A stretch of DNA of 64,000 bases from Pogonophryne albipinna (GCA_028583405.1 CM053261.1:9596338-9660337), one strand, 5' to 3'; positions 1-36,790 are shown, counted from the stretch's first letter. The notes: a model not told the origin generated them from the letters alone. Numbers and translations are program-made.

Positions 1-115
1 CTATTTATTCCTAACATTTATTTGTCCAGCATTGTTTCCCTTATTCTAATCTGTTTGTTTTAAAGTGTTCATCGATGTGCACTGTCCCGGTTCAAATAAA
101 CGATTAAATGAAACA
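1..115 (+). mobile_element. LINE 3' tail remnant in trim23 intron
   Basis: The stretch ends in a motif (AAATAAACGATTAAATG near 97-113) that also appears, reverse-complemented, at the 3' end of the LINE pieces near 34.0 and 52.6 kb. This suggests a short 3' remnant of the same CR1/L2/Rex-like LINE family. No coding part is visible here. The rest of the intron up to 266 holds nothing I recognise. Confidence 0.4.
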
Positions 116-266
116 CAAAAATATCGATTTCTGTTCATGTACATGAAGGAGTGCAAAAACAGGAGTGGAATTCCTCTTGTGTGCACTCTGCAAATACATC
201 TGATTCTGCTGTGAATAACCTTGTCTTAGCTCAGACAGAGTTGATGATCAGTTTGCATGTCTGCAG

Positions 267-446
267 GACGTCCCCGGGGTGGTGTCGGTGGAGGAGATGA
301 CAGAGCTGCTGAGCCTCCACAAGCTGTGCTGTGGGCGGAGCTGGCACATCCAGGGCTGCGACGCCCGCAGTGGGATGGGTCTCCACGAGGGGCTGGACTG
401 GCTCTCCAGACAGCTGGTGGCTGCCGGGGTCCTGGACGTCGCCTAA
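267..446 (+). CDS. trim23: TRIM23 (ARD1) last coding exon, ARF-domain C-terminus, partial
   Basis: TRIM23 is a RING/B-box/coiled-coil E3 ubiquitin ligase with an ARF-type GTPase domain fused at its C-terminus; it acts in membrane traffic and innate signalling. Only the last exon lies here. A polypyrimidine/AG acceptor (ctgcag, ending at 266) precedes 59 codons and a TAA. The reading begins with the Asp of the ARF NKxD guanine-specificity motif, the NKQ part being on the previous exon. It contains the TRIM23-typical segments LLSLHKLCCGRSW, IQGCDARSGMGL and LDWLSRQLVAAGVLDVA, which match what I know of vertebrate TRIM23 and differ from free ARFs and ARLs. Compared with the mammalian sequence I recall, DVAGAL reads DVPGVV. 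The earlier exons are outside the window. Its neighbour ppwd1 is also a TRIM23 neighbour in mammals, which supports the call. Confidence 0.93.
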   Translation, partial: DVPGVVSVEEMTELLSLHKLCCGRSWHIQGCDARSGMGLHEGLDWLSRQLVAAGVLDVA

Positions 447-1753
447 ATGTAAAACATCTATTCTGGCCCAAACTGACTCTCCCCAACCCCCCCCAGCCTT
501 TGCTCATTTCCAAATATGAACTCCTCAGACTGCGGCTTTAAGCCTCCTCATCTTCCCCTCTTTGTTCCCCAATGTGGGCAAAGGACATCTTTCTTTCTCT
601 CGCTTCACTGAATCAGAACGGAAACTACAAAACCCTCCCAGCCTGAGAAATAAACTCACTTTCCCCCAAAACCTGAATTAAAACTCCCATCATGCTTCTT
701 CTCTAAGACAGCTTACACGGTCCAGCACATTGCTTACTGTTCTCTTTGTTCAAACCTTTTTTCTATTAACCAGCTGTTTATCTGGCACCTATAGCTAGCT
801 GATTTTAGTCCAGTGTTAATAATGCTCCTTGTGCCCTGACAGTGAACTGTTTTCTATCTCACGCTATTCATCATAACAACCATGTGACAGTAATCCCGAC
901 TAAATGCAGAGTAGTCTGTATTTGTAGTGATCGTATACCTTCTGTTGATTCAGTATACTCCTGAGAAATAACTTTAGCTACATTCAGCATATTTGCAGGT
1001 GAGATGGGACAGACATGTTCAATACGACTTCCAGTGGCTTCAAACCGGTCGAATGTTCAGTTTAGCTCTTTTCTCACTTTGCCTCGACACATTCTGTTAG
1101 CAATAGTGGTTGATGTTTCATGGGGTCTGTGTTTTTTTTAAGTCTACTGTTTGAACCTATTTAATGCCACAGCTGTTCTTGTTTTCTGTTACAGAACGAA
1201 CTGTTTACTGAACTTATTTATGAGCGGGAATGTTACTTTGATATGAGGCATTAGGAGAAAAGTTTTATGCACCGATTCTGCCTCAGTTTTGTGGAGTCTC
1301 GCACCCAGAATGCGTTGAATACACTCGTTTGCTGCATCACTACAATTTTGTATTTGGAAGCAAATTAACCATCTGCCGTTTCGTAGTAGACTCTTGAGTT
1401 TTAACCCCACTGATAATATCTATTCAAACATCTCATAAGTCCTGTTTATTAGTGTGGAGTGCTTCAGAGATGGTACATCTTTTAATCAGCAGCCTTCAGT
1501 AATAAATGTAATGTGAAGACTCTCGGTATTAGGGACCCATCATTGGACTTTGATTTCATCTTTATTCATTGCTATGTAATGTTAACATGTATCTATAATA
1601 ATAATAATAAAGAAAAAAATGCACGTGTTAAAAAAGCCTTTCTGCAGTCCATTTGTTTTTGAACATAGAAGCACAAGGCACATCAAACCTTTGTTACAGT
1701 GGACTTGATAATGGCTTTTGTAAATTATTCATAATGTGTTGCTGTTAAATAAA
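447..1753 (+). other. trim23: trim23 3' UTR and candidate polyadenylation signals
   Basis: This is the non-coding stretch downstream of the trim23 stop. AATAAA hexamers lie at 649-654, 1606-1611 and 1748-1753, so short and long 3' ends are possible. The distal site is about 150 bp from the ppwd1 stop, making the two genes tail-to-tail. No gene is visible within it. Which signal is used cannot be told from sequence alone. Confidence 0.5.
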
Positions 1754-1836
1754 CTAATTGACCGTATTTGTGTGGTTTGAGGCTTCTTCTTTGAGCGATT
1801 ACCAACAAAAAAAAACTAGTCTCTTTTAAAGCATTC

Positions 1837-1842
1837 TTTAAT
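1837..1842 (-). other. ppwd1: Candidate ppwd1 polyadenylation signal (ATTAAA)
   Basis: Read on the minus strand, an ATTAAA variant hexamer lies about 58 bases past the ppwd1 stop codon. No AATAAA is seen on that strand in the short space before trim23. Confidence 0.35.
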
Positions 1843-1899
1843 AACTCTTTCTGGTAAAAAACGAAACATCACTGTACAGGACGCGATTAAGACACACGA

Positions 1900-4800
1900 T
1901 CACTTTACAGTGATGTTGATGATGCTGATGTCTTCATACGGTTTGTCGGTCTTGGGGTTGATTTTGACATTGGAGATCCTCTGGACGGCCTCCATGCCCT
2001 TCACGCATCTTCCAAACACGGTGTGCTTGTTGTCAAGCCAAGGCTGAAGGCAAAAACAAAGAGCACATTAAACATTTATTAAGATATTCACGCCATTTTC
2101 AGGGATGAAATCTGAAATTGGAACCTATTTATACAGTTTGTCAACAGCTGTGCGTCACTTTGGGATGCTATTTTAATCAATTTACCCCACTGTGGTTTGT
2201 CAAAGTTTTACAGTTGCTTAGTCAATACAAAACCGTAAAACTAAAGATTTGTAATAGTATTATGTTTATGTTAAGTAGTAAGATAGATATCAATACCGTG
2301 AGAATTTGAAATGCAGCAGGGTTTCTCTTTTGCCCATTTTTTACAATATAACCTATTCTCTGACTAATCTAACATGAACATTCGTTTTGTCTGCTCACAA
2401 TGTTTCATAGTATATTAAACTGATTTAATTTTCTTTAGGCATTAGAGACCGTTACAGAAATAGTTTAAGATGAGAGGGGCTGGTGGGCTGATTTAGTCAG
2501 GTGAACTTAGCCTAACCTTCTGCAGCTTCATATTAACAGTAACAGAGGGTATATTTATCTTCTCATCTTACTGTGTTCTTGAAAAGGCACAATAAGACAT
2601 GCATTCAACCTCTGTGCATATGTAATGTTGGGCTGCTGTAGCCTTTATGGGAATCTGATGCCATTCACTTCAGACTGAAGCAAGGCTGGAAATGTGAAAC
2701 CACTGCATGTCCAATTTGGTGAAAATGTCTAAGCCACTTTTAAAGACAACTGGCTTGAGGCTCCTATCTAAACACAAACAACTTCCAGAACATTAAAGGA
2801 ATGTGTCTGAAATGGGTCTAAGATGGTTTGCCATTGTGAAGTGTAAACTTACAGTTGGAACAACAGTGATGAAGAACTGTGCGCCGTTGGTGCCTGGGCC
2901 TCCGTTTGCCATACTGAGTGTGTACGGGCGGTCGTGTCTCAGCGTGGAGTGGAACTCGTCCTCAAACTCTCCCCCCCAGATGCTCTCTCCTCCCATGCCT
3001 GTGCCTGTGGGGTCTCCTGTCTGGATCATAAAACCCTGAGCACAAAGACACAGATTTAGACGCAGCTCAGTCAGATAAATGATTAGATCTGACCTACCAC
3101 AGAGGAAAACTCACCTTGATTACTCGGTGGAATATATGTCCGTTGAAGTAGCTGTTCCTGCTGTGAACACAGAAGTTCTCCACCGTTTTGGGGCATCTAG
3201 GGAAAAAAATAAAAATACTACTGTTAATATATGTTGAGTTGTAAAGAGGTTTCTGAACAAAGACCTGAAAGAAGTAGAAACGTACTCCACGGGGAACAGC
3301 TTGATGTGGATGTCTCCCATGGTGGTGTGGATGATGGCGCTGTCGGACACTCTCTTGGGGCCCTCGGCCTGAGTGGCAGCCATCACTTCCTCCTTTGAGG
3401 GCTTCTCGTTGAAGATGTCTCTGTCCGAGTCAGCACTCTTTGTATCCTCTGGTTCTCTCTTTGAGAACTGAAGGAATGGAACAAACGTATTTAGACATAT
3501 AGTATAACTAAATATGTAGCTGTATCATTTTAGATTTGAATGTCAAGTTCTCTCACCATGTAGAAGCGGTTCTTCTTAAACGCGGTGCAGAATATGGTGG
3601 GGTCCGGCATGGCGTTGTCTAAGGCGGGGTTGTCACATGCTTTCATCTCAACAGTGGGAGCCACATGCGTGGCTTTAGCGATCCCCTGGAACAGACTCAG
3701 CTGCACCACACGGACGTTCTCCAGCTTCCCGAAGATCCGCACACATCTGAGGAGCAAAATCATCATTAATCTCAATATATACTTGACCTCAAGGTTTAAT
3801 TAACCAACCATCTCCAAAATCATTTGTTAACTCTTTCCACCCAACAAAAGGAGTAGATGCAGGTTATTTTTAACAACGGAAGTTTTCATTGGTCTTTAAT
3901 GTTGTTTCAGTAGAGTCTAAAGCAGTGCTTCTCAAAGTGTGGTCCGCGGACCACTGGTGGTCCGTGAGCGCCCCCTAGTGGTCCGTGAGTATATTGGTAA
4001 CATTTCACATTTGAAATAAATAAAGTTATTTAAGTTTTTCGCACTCTCACGGGAATATCTCCGCAATGGAACGAGCTTAAGTTTCACTTTCGATTGCATG
4101 ATATAGCCCAGATAAACACCTTCATCACACATGTTGCCACTTGTTTGTACCATTTTCAGGCGATTTGTAAAAAACGATGTGTTTTTGGATATTTGTGGAG
4201 TTAGGTGGTCCGCGAGTGTTTTTTTATTGGTTAAGTGGTCCTTGGTATGAAAAAGTTTGAGAAACACTGGTCTAAAGGAAGTGTGCTTTATGATGAACGT
4301 ACAATTATTGTTGGCTGACTGGAGTTTGGTAGCTTTGAGTAGACAAGCTTAGAGCCAAAAATAAAGCAAAAATATGCAGGACCACCCATGGTCACTTTTC
4401 CCATAACTTCTCAAATGGCTGAAGCAAATCAATACTTGTGACTATTGCAAAAAACAACAACAAATGCCTCCTAAATTCCAGGTAAATACAAAAGCCAGAT
4501 TTTTGTGTGTGGGTTTGTGTCCAACAGGAAAGTGGCTTTAAAGACAGTTGCCCCTTAGACCCCATTTACACGCAAACGCATACGAAACGAATACGATATC
4601 AAAAAAGTCTTCCGTTCACACGAGACCGCTCGGGAGCGCTGGAGACGCTGTAGTATATAATAATACACCAAAAGCAGCGAAGAAGACCCCCCGAAAGAAG
4701 ACCCCTGAGCATGGTTGCCCTTCTGTTTATGCCCAGCGGTGGATTTAGCAACATGTAGTTCATGTAATTCTTCATGTCCACTTGTTGCTGATGGTTGTGG

Positions 4801-7173
4801 TAGAGGAGCTGTAGATGTTGCACTAACATCTGTAGCATGGTCAGTAGCAGTAGCACTAGCCAGTAGCTACTGACCATGCTACAGCAGCGAGCAGCAGAGG
4901 TGGGGAGAGGCGGGGCTATGGCTTCATCGTTATCAGGAAATGATCGTATAGGGCGTACACACGGAGCCGTTTGTCCCCCCCAGAGCGTTCCGTTTGTAGA
5001 TCTATCCACCTTGGGACCCGTTATCGTTTGCGGGGTCCGTTCCCGCGTTTCCGTTACGGCCTCGTGTGAACGAACGGGCTATACGAAGGAGAAAAGTAGC
5101 GGATACAACCATTTGCGTTCTCGTGTAAACAGCACATTATATGAACGCACCTGTTGGTTTCCACATTGATGACTTTGATGCCCAGCATGGTGCCGTAGAG
5201 CACAAAGTGACCGGTCTCATCAAAGATTATGTTTGTCAGCCGGATCCCGTCCACCTTCTCCAGTTCTCTCTCCACGGCCATCCGCCTCCCGAACTCCATG
5301 TCAGGGAGCTGCTGCCTCATCTGCTGCAGTTCTGTGAACATCTAACATATGAAGCAGCAGTGATAAGCATGTGAATTAGACACTCATTAAAAGCTGAGGT
5401 TGAGTGACATGTGAGAACTTACAGATAATGATTCATCAAACACTCTCATCAGTTTTCCTGTCAGGAAGCGGAAGATACGGACTTTCCTGTCAGAAGCAAT
5501 GGTGGCCATTTTCTTCCCGTCAGGAGAAAATGTAAGGCTGGTGGGATAGGTTTTGTGTTTTGCAAATTCATACAAGTCTGTGTCTGTTTTGTATTCCCAA
5601 TGCACATATTTGGGGAACTTGAACTCATTTCGGAGGCCAGTCCAGTACTCCAACATTCCTGCTTTGTCAGCAGAGACGATGACCCTAAATTTGGGATTCA
5701 GGCGGATTTGGGACAGCGGGGAGGCGTGCATCTTGTCGAAGATGTGAAGGGGCTCGTTGCTTCCCCTTCCGTCATAGACAAAGATCTTCCCTGTCGATTT
5801 TTCCGAGCAGGCTATCGTGCAAATGGCATCTCCAGGATTGTACACCCACTCTGACTGGCCTGGGTGAAAGCTTCACAGAGGAAGGATAAATGTCATGTTA
5901 CAGTGGGAAAAAAGTGTCCAGAATCTTAGTAAACATTTCATTCCTAAATATGCACAAATACAGTACATTAACCTACCCCAACTTCAGCATATTGATCATG
6001 TCAAAGTTGACCACATCAAATACTTTCATGGCCTGATCATCACCAACAGTACAGAGAAGAGCCCCTTCCGAACTGACTGCAATGCTTTCAATCACACCTG
6101 CAAAAACACAAAAACAAAGTTTACAATACGAAGTGCAAACAAGGGAAATAATCACGTTTCCTTTTTCCATCAATAAACAATCAGTGAGAAGTGGTCAATT
6201 CAAATCATACCGAGATGGCTTCGAAAGTGCTTGACAAACTCTATTCCCTCATCTTCCCTCTTCTTCCAAAACTTGACATGGCCATCCTGGCTGGCGGTGA
6301 TAATGAAGTCTGTCCTGAAAATGAAATATGTTGTTTCATTAGAAGCAAACCCTGGGGCAGAAGAAGAAATAAAGTAATGCTCACCTGCATACATATTTAT
6401 AAATAAGATGTGGTCATAATTGTGTAGGAAAAGCTTTTATATGATTTAATAAGAGTGATTTGAGAGACATTCACATCAAATAACACACTAAATTAAAGTT
6501 TGAAGTATATTGACCATGGCACAGTCTTTTCTCACCAGTTTATTGCGTTCTTTTGCGATGAATCATGAATGTTTGCACTTGATTAGCACAAAATACATGC
6601 TATTAATACTGTACTGATAATTGAGCCACACCATTTTAACTGTAACTGAAAAATAGACAGCAGTTACTTTGCAAATCTCCTTTATCAGTTTTGCATGATA
6701 ATTAGTCTTGGACATTTTGTAAGTGGACATAATAAACTAAGTAAGCTGTCCCATATGGGTGAAGTATGTTGTGTCTAATGTAATAGTTAAGTTTGTTGGG
6801 CATGCACTTACTTGGAACACACTATGTGTGTGATAACGTCTCTGTGCATGTAGCTCCGTTCATACATTGCAGCTGAGGGCAGGTTGTCCAGGTAAACACG
6901 CTCATATTCCAGTACTGAGGATATAAACAAAACAAACACACAAGAGTTAGCGGGAGTTTTGTTAGCATGGTTAGCATTGTTTAGCAGAAGCTACAAATGA
7001 ATACAAAATGTGGCGAAGGCTCTAACTGTCATAAACAAACCTTTTCTTTTCTTGGGCTGGGAGGCTTCGTTTGGCATGGGTCCGACCCACTCCTCTTCTT
7101 CTGCATCCCCTTTTTCATCCTGAACGTCTTCTGCTTTTCGCTTGAGCTCCACATTGTTTTCTGCCTCCGCCAT
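1900..7173 (-). CDS. ppwd1: PPWD1, WD-repeat and cyclophilin-domain spliceosomal protein, 11 exons
   Basis: PPWD1 is a nuclear peptidyl-prolyl isomerase found in the spliceosomal C complex. Exons in coding order: 7173-7041, 6914-6812, 6314-6211, 6097-5977, 5870-5423, 5341-5151, 3746-3557, 3467-3286, 3196-3115, 3035-2853, 2043-1900. They sum to 1881 bp (626 aa plus stop), close to the mammalian length of about 646, and every junction is GT-AG and in frame. The N-terminus is acidic and basic with a PKKRK nuclear signal at the end of exon 1. WD repeats fill roughly residues 70-410 (for example SQDGHVKFW and [10 protein letters not shown]). A cyclophilin domain fills about 475-626 and keeps the catalytic Arg515, Phe520, Gln523, Trp581 and His586. 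The start ATG is at 7173, in a good context (GCAATGG). Two MITEs sit in introns, one of them 11 bp past the exon 6 donor. Confidence 0.96.
3923..4269. mobile_element. hAT-type MITE with 8-bp target duplication
   Basis: This 347-bp insertion lies in a ppwd1 intron. It is bounded by CAGTGCTTCTCAAAG on the left and the inverse TTTGAGAAACACTG on the right, typical hAT (Charlie-like) termini. Perfect 8-bp direct repeats GTCTAAAG flank it at 3915-3922 and 4270-4277. The interior repeats the motif GTGGTCCG several times and has no transposase. It is a non-autonomous element. Confidence 0.88.
4558..5136. mobile_element. Harbinger-like MITE, copy 1 (TTA target duplication)
   Basis: This 579-bp element starts GACCCCATTTACACG and ends (reverse complement) TGTGCTGTTTACACGAG, so the terminal inverted repeats are imperfect. 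TTA direct repeats flank it at 4555-4557 and 5137-5139, the TWA pattern of PIF/Harbinger elements. It shares internal sequence with the inverted copy at 11489-12065. One strand of the interior encodes a short Gln-rich stretch shared by both copies, possibly a transposon-ORF relic. It lies in the ppwd1 intron between exons 6 and 7, and its right end is 11 bp from the exon 6 donor. Class assignment rests on the termini only. Confidence 0.75.
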
Positions 7174-7976
7174 TGCTGACAAATCTTCCGCGTCGTGCTT
7201 TCGTTGTTACGGCACTTCCGGTCGGCGCGTAGATTTATGAATTTTCTATTACTAGTTCATATCATGCGGGATGTAATTAAACAAATAATAATACACGTTT
7301 TAAAAAAGTTAAAAAATGTCTGAAGAATGTAATTTACGTAGTTTTTAATTGTAGGCACTTTATACACAGATATTAGGGCATCAATGTGTGCTGCTAAAAT
7401 AACTCGTTTTACAGGTACAAACTAAAATTACATTACTATTATGGTTCCTTCTTGTTTTCTGCGTTTTTGGAAACAATGTCTGTATAATGCTAATTTCTCA
7501 AGTTGAAATATTCAACAATTTAGTAAGGTACTACTGGAACTAATAGTCCTATTTGTTTCCGAGGGTGCATTTTCATGGAACACTTGGGTTAAACCAAACG
7601 TACTTTTTCTCGGGGTTGGATGAAGAATTCTCTGGGATTGTTTGGTGTCTAGCGCATTTCTGATCGAAATTCCGGTGAATGCATTATTCACTGAAAGTAA
7701 TATAAATGTAAAGTCACTGATTTTCAAGGTAATATTTAAAAACATAACAAAAATATTTAAAAGTACTTTATAGAGGACCCCCACATACTCCGACGTAATC
7801 AACCAGGACAATAAGTGTGGAAAACATGGCTGTAGTCACTGAAGTATAATATTTGTCAGTAAGTAGGATATTTTAGCAAACATAATTTATCGGGTTATAC
7901 AACAGTTAGCTATACATAATCAGAAGGTCTAAAATAAGACAATTTTCATCTTCTGACTGCAAAGCTCGGCGGCAGA
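7174..7976. promoter_or_regulatory. Head-to-head ppwd1/cwc27 intergenic region, probable shared promoter
   Basis: The start codons of ppwd1 (minus) and cwc27 (plus) are 803 bp apart with no gene between them. An ETS-type core ACTTCCGG lies at 7214-7221, close to the ppwd1 start, beside a GC-rich patch (TCGGCGCG). The rest is AT-rich and has no clear TATA box placed for either gene. Divergent housekeeping pairs with ETS sites often share regulation. That they do so here is inference. Confidence 0.55.
7214..7221. promoter_or_regulatory. ETS/GABPA-type site
   Basis: ACTTCCGG lies about 40 bp upstream of the ppwd1 start codon, a common position for ETS-family sites in TATA-less housekeeping promoters. 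The call is by motif only. Confidence 0.45.
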
Positions 7977-33332
<25,356 letters not shown>

Positions 33333-33690
33333 GGTCGAGGGTCAGGTCCTGCCCAAGACGACGAAAAAGTGTTCATACAGCATCCTCTCGTCCACATTTC
33401 TACCACTTCAAACCCTACATCTCCTGAATGGAACATCTGGATTGAGAATGCTGACCTGAGTGCATACGATCCCTCTAATCTGTGATGGAAAGGCTTCTTC
33501 GCTTAATACAGCTGCACCCGGTCTGCGCTCAGTAAGAAATAAGACTCTAGTCAAAGTAATGATTAAGGTGACTTGATTTACGTGTGGTGGTGTTCGCTTG
33601 TTCATGCCATTTTTCTGCAGTTTATGTTGTCTATAGCTTTAATGTAAGGAGTAACCTTTTCTGAAAAAATAAATAAATATCATTTGTAAA
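33333..33690 (+). other. cwc27: cwc27 3' UTR and polyadenylation signals
   Basis: Downstream of the TGA, overlapping AATAAA hexamers at 33668-33673 and 33672-33677 give a 3' UTR of roughly 350 bp. The duplicate copy carries the same signals near 52240. Confidence 0.7.
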
Positions 33691-34004
33691 CAGTCTGTGA
33701 TTATTTGACTTCTTTGATTTTAAATAAATGTACCAGTGAGAAGCCACTTTATTAGATTTCCAAAACCAATAATGTTCAGATTTCGATGACATTGCCTCAA
33801 ATTCATAAGTCAATTATATGTTTCTTATTCAGGTCAAAGTGGTGTTTTATTGGACCACATTATAATTATAGGTCTTCCCCCTTTTTTTGGAGTAGAATAT
33901 TAGAAATACCTCTTAATATAATGCAGTCCCGTATAACATTACCACAATCTGTGTCCTCAATGCTAAAACATATCAGTTAATTCATGAATTGAGTAAAAAA
34001 AAAA

Positions 34005-34557
34005 TGTATTTAATCGTTTATTTGGCAGGGATAATGCACAATAATGAACACTTAAAACATTCAAATGTGTCCAGCGTAACAGTGCCAGATTTAGATTTGA
34101 GCTCATTTCCATCCGCAGTCCCTCACATAAAACATTTAAGAAGATTACATTTTACAAACATAGCAAAAACAAAATACATGTGCAAAAAGTGCAAAAGAGC
34201 AAGAGCAGCATATACAAGTATTTATGACATGGTAATACAATATAACAGCAACGACATATAAAGTGCAAGAGAAGATACAAGAGCTACATAAAGTGCAAGA
34301 GGAGATACCAGCTGTATTAAAGTGCATTTAGCGGTGATTGCACGGATGTTTGTTTCTCAACCATTCTTTGAATTGACCTTTGAAGCTATTGAGAGTGGGA
34401 CAATCCCGTATCTCAGTTGGGAGGCTATTCCAGAATGAGCTGCCTTTAATGGAGAGGACATTTTGTCCAAAAGTGGTCCGTCTACGGTGGATTTCACAGT
34501 CTCCTCTTGTTTCTGACCTAGTGCAGCGTCCAGTGTCTTTTTGTGGATGAATTCCCC
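34005..34557 (-). mobile_element. LINE 3' part (reverse transcriptase C-terminus and 3' UTR), copy A
   Basis: On the minus strand, 34330-34557 encodes the end of a CR1/L2/Rex-type (jockey superfamily) polyprotein, with TTFGQNV, SSFWNSLPTEIR and FKGQFKEWLRN, then a stop and a 3' UTR containing CTGCCAAATAAACGATTAAA. The 5' part is cut off by the Harbinger-like element at 34561. In the post-gap copy the missing reverse transcriptase reappears on the other side of that insertion (56159-57365). One LINE is therefore split by a later transposon. Confidence 0.75.
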
Positions 34558-34560
34558 TAA

Positions 34561-35521
34561 AGCCCCTGTCACACTGTCCCGAAATGTACACCCGATGGAC
34601 ACACGAATATTGAATTGTGAATTTCGCACGAAGATGGCCCCAAACCACACACGAAGGCAACATTTACATTACATTTAAGACATACAACTGCAACGAAAGT
34701 AACACAAACAATTATGTTAAAGTACTATGATACTGTACTGATATTTTCAGACTTTGTTCTTTACTTTCTCCGTCTTTATATGTAGAAGATAGTAGGCTTG
34801 TTTGAGACGCGTTGCGGCTCGCCTCGAAAGTAGACGAGAATAGCCGATCGCAGCCGGGGGAGGTCTCAAAAAGCTCGCCTGAAGTCGGACAGCTCGGAGT
34901 CGGCTTCGTCTTCTTCTTCTTCTTCTCTCGGTTTTTTGGCGGATTGCAAACAACTTTAAGGTGCATACCGCCACCTCCGGAGTCGGCTTGACTCGGTTTG
35001 CATTTATAAAGAATGCACACGTGTTTAATCGTTAATGTCGGATATGTACTAAGTAAATACATTTGTTCCTGCTCAAGATTAGATTCAACTTTATTGTTAT
35101 TGCACAGATTACAGGTACTGAGACAACAAAATACAGTTTAGCTTCTAACCAGGTGCAACAAGCAGTGAAGTGAAAAGTAATGTACACAATAGACAGAATA
35201 AAATATAGAATGAATTGAATGATGAATAAACAGTGAGGGGTATGAATACACTAGATATCAGCCTGTGAGCAGTGTGTATGAATATGCTAAGATATATAAA
35301 GTATGAAAACGGTAAGCAGTGCAAGTATAGTATAAAATATATAGATATTAATTTCATGATGATAAACATTGTGGAACAATGATGAAAAATGTGAATGGAA
35401 GTGGCGACGTAAAACTGACACAAAACAACAACAAACTTTTGCCGAGCCAATTGGAGAGTTTCATCACCAGCACGGGCTAAAACCCACCAATGAGCGCTCA
35501 GCTCGAGATACCAGCGAGTCG
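34561..35521. mobile_element. Harbinger-like element, left part only (copy A)
   Basis: It starts AGCCCCTGTCACACTGTCCC, preceded by TAA (34558-34560). The same terminus occurs inverted at 56155 in the post-gap sequence. The interior contains a (CTT)n run and the motif AAGGTGCATACCGCCACCTC (an interspersed fish repeat), plus an L2-like tail (AGATTCAACTTTATTG, near 35083). At 35521 it departs from the other copy without reaching a right terminus. Confidence 0.6.
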
Positions 35522-35730
35522 AGAGAGTGAATTATATCTGCATTTTATCTTTTGAGAAGCCCCCCCACCCCATGTTGCCTATGCTGTATGCTGCAAACTC
35601 TTTGTTTAAAACTAATTGGCCATCTGAATGTGTGGAGTAAGTCTCCCAAGGGGATGGTCACATTCCACAGCCCCACCCCCCCTCCTGTGATCTCCCAACC
35701 CCCAGTCTGTAGGTTTGTGTTCGCATATTT
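35522..35730. other. Non-coding stretch after duplication breakpoint
   Basis: Unique-looking sequence between the point where the two copies diverge and the hAT MITE. It includes C-rich runs and the left copy of the MITE's target duplication (35723-35730). No gene is visible. Confidence 0.5.
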
Positions 35731-36283
35731 CAGTATTAATTTTGGCAGCTGTTTTTGATTTAGTCTTAGTCTTTAGAAAATGGTTATTAGTTTTAGTCAC
35801 ATTTTAGTCATTCCTATCCTTCGTAGTTTTAGTCGACGAAAACTCAAAACGTTTTAGTCTAGTTTTAGTCGACAAAAACTCAAAACGTTTTAGTCAACTT
35901 TTAGTCAAAATGTGTCTCTATACTCTCTGAACGCTCCGTCCCCGGCAGATCTCTGTGTCCGCTGCAGCATGTCTGTTAGGCCCCGCCCCCCGCACACAGA
36001 GAGACACAGGGAGATCGCTCTTCTGGAGTGACGAGGGCGGAAATAATGATATTGCAAGTTAGAAACGTAAGATGCATTTTGACAGACAAGATGGACACTT
36101 GGATGTCCGATAGTCCACCATTAACACCTTAGTCCCGTCTCGTCAACGAAAACTAAATATACATTTCGTCATAGTTTTCGTTATCAAGAAGCTATTTTTA
36201 GCTCGTCATCGTCTCGTCTTAGTCATGTAAAGGTTGTTGACGAACATTTTTCGTCATAGTTTTCGTTGACGAAATTAACACTG
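35731..36283. mobile_element. hAT-type MITE with perfect 8-bp target duplication
   Basis: This 553-bp element starts CAGTATTAATTT and ends with the near inverse AAATTAACACTG. It is flanked by GCATATTT at 35723-35730 and 36284-36291. The interior is built from repeats of TTTTAGTCGACGAAAACTCA and related GTTTTCGTTGACGA motifs on both strands. No transposase is present. Confidence 0.88.
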
Positions 36284-36790
36284 GCATATTTAAACTGTCA
36301 CACTTTCTGTTGTTTCTATCGCGCATTGCCGGTATGAAAGGGTCTGTGCCGGAAATATCAAACATTTAATAAAAGTGAAAAATAATGAACAAGACTTAAC
36401 GTATTCATCATAATTAATTATATTTATTCCGTTTGGATGTAGGATTTTTGACTTTGTTTAGAGCAGTGATCTTCTCTGCAGCAGAGAGCTAAGCGCTGTC
36501 AGACCGGACCTAACCCTGACAAGTATTATCATCTGAAATTAATCATTAATATTAAATACATATAAGTATTTTTACAACTTGTATTTCGAAATATTAGTAA
36601 TTATTGATGCATAAATGTGTTCATCCATTCAATGTGGCATCTGCTATAATGGGGTTAATGTATGATATTATTTAATACAATACATTATAATATATGATAT
36701 GATAATTATATTTTAGTTTTATTCATTTCTTATTACATAGTTTCTCATTATTATTATTTTTATCGCTCATCTTATTTTTGATTTTATTAA
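36284..36790. other. AT-rich spacer
   Basis: About 500 bp of AT-rich sequence between two elements. I see no gene or repeat boundary. Confidence 0.5.

Noticed and set aside
2803..3039. Plus-strand frames opposite ppwd1 exons (also at 5141-5374 and 5553-5854)
   Set aside because: They are shadows of conserved minus-strand exons whose splice sites and homology are clear.
7180..7182. Upstream start for ppwd1 three codons before 7173
   Set aside because: The codon there is TTG, not ATG. The ATG at 7173 has a good context and fits the family N-terminus.
7512..7811. 99-codon minus frame in the ppwd1/cwc27 promoter region
   Set aside because: It shows no homology that I recognise and lies in AT-rich intergenic DNA.
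34328..34663. Minus frame near 34.4 kb as a novel small gene
   Set aside because: It contains the C-terminal signature of a LINE reverse transcriptase protein and joins the transposon end upstream.
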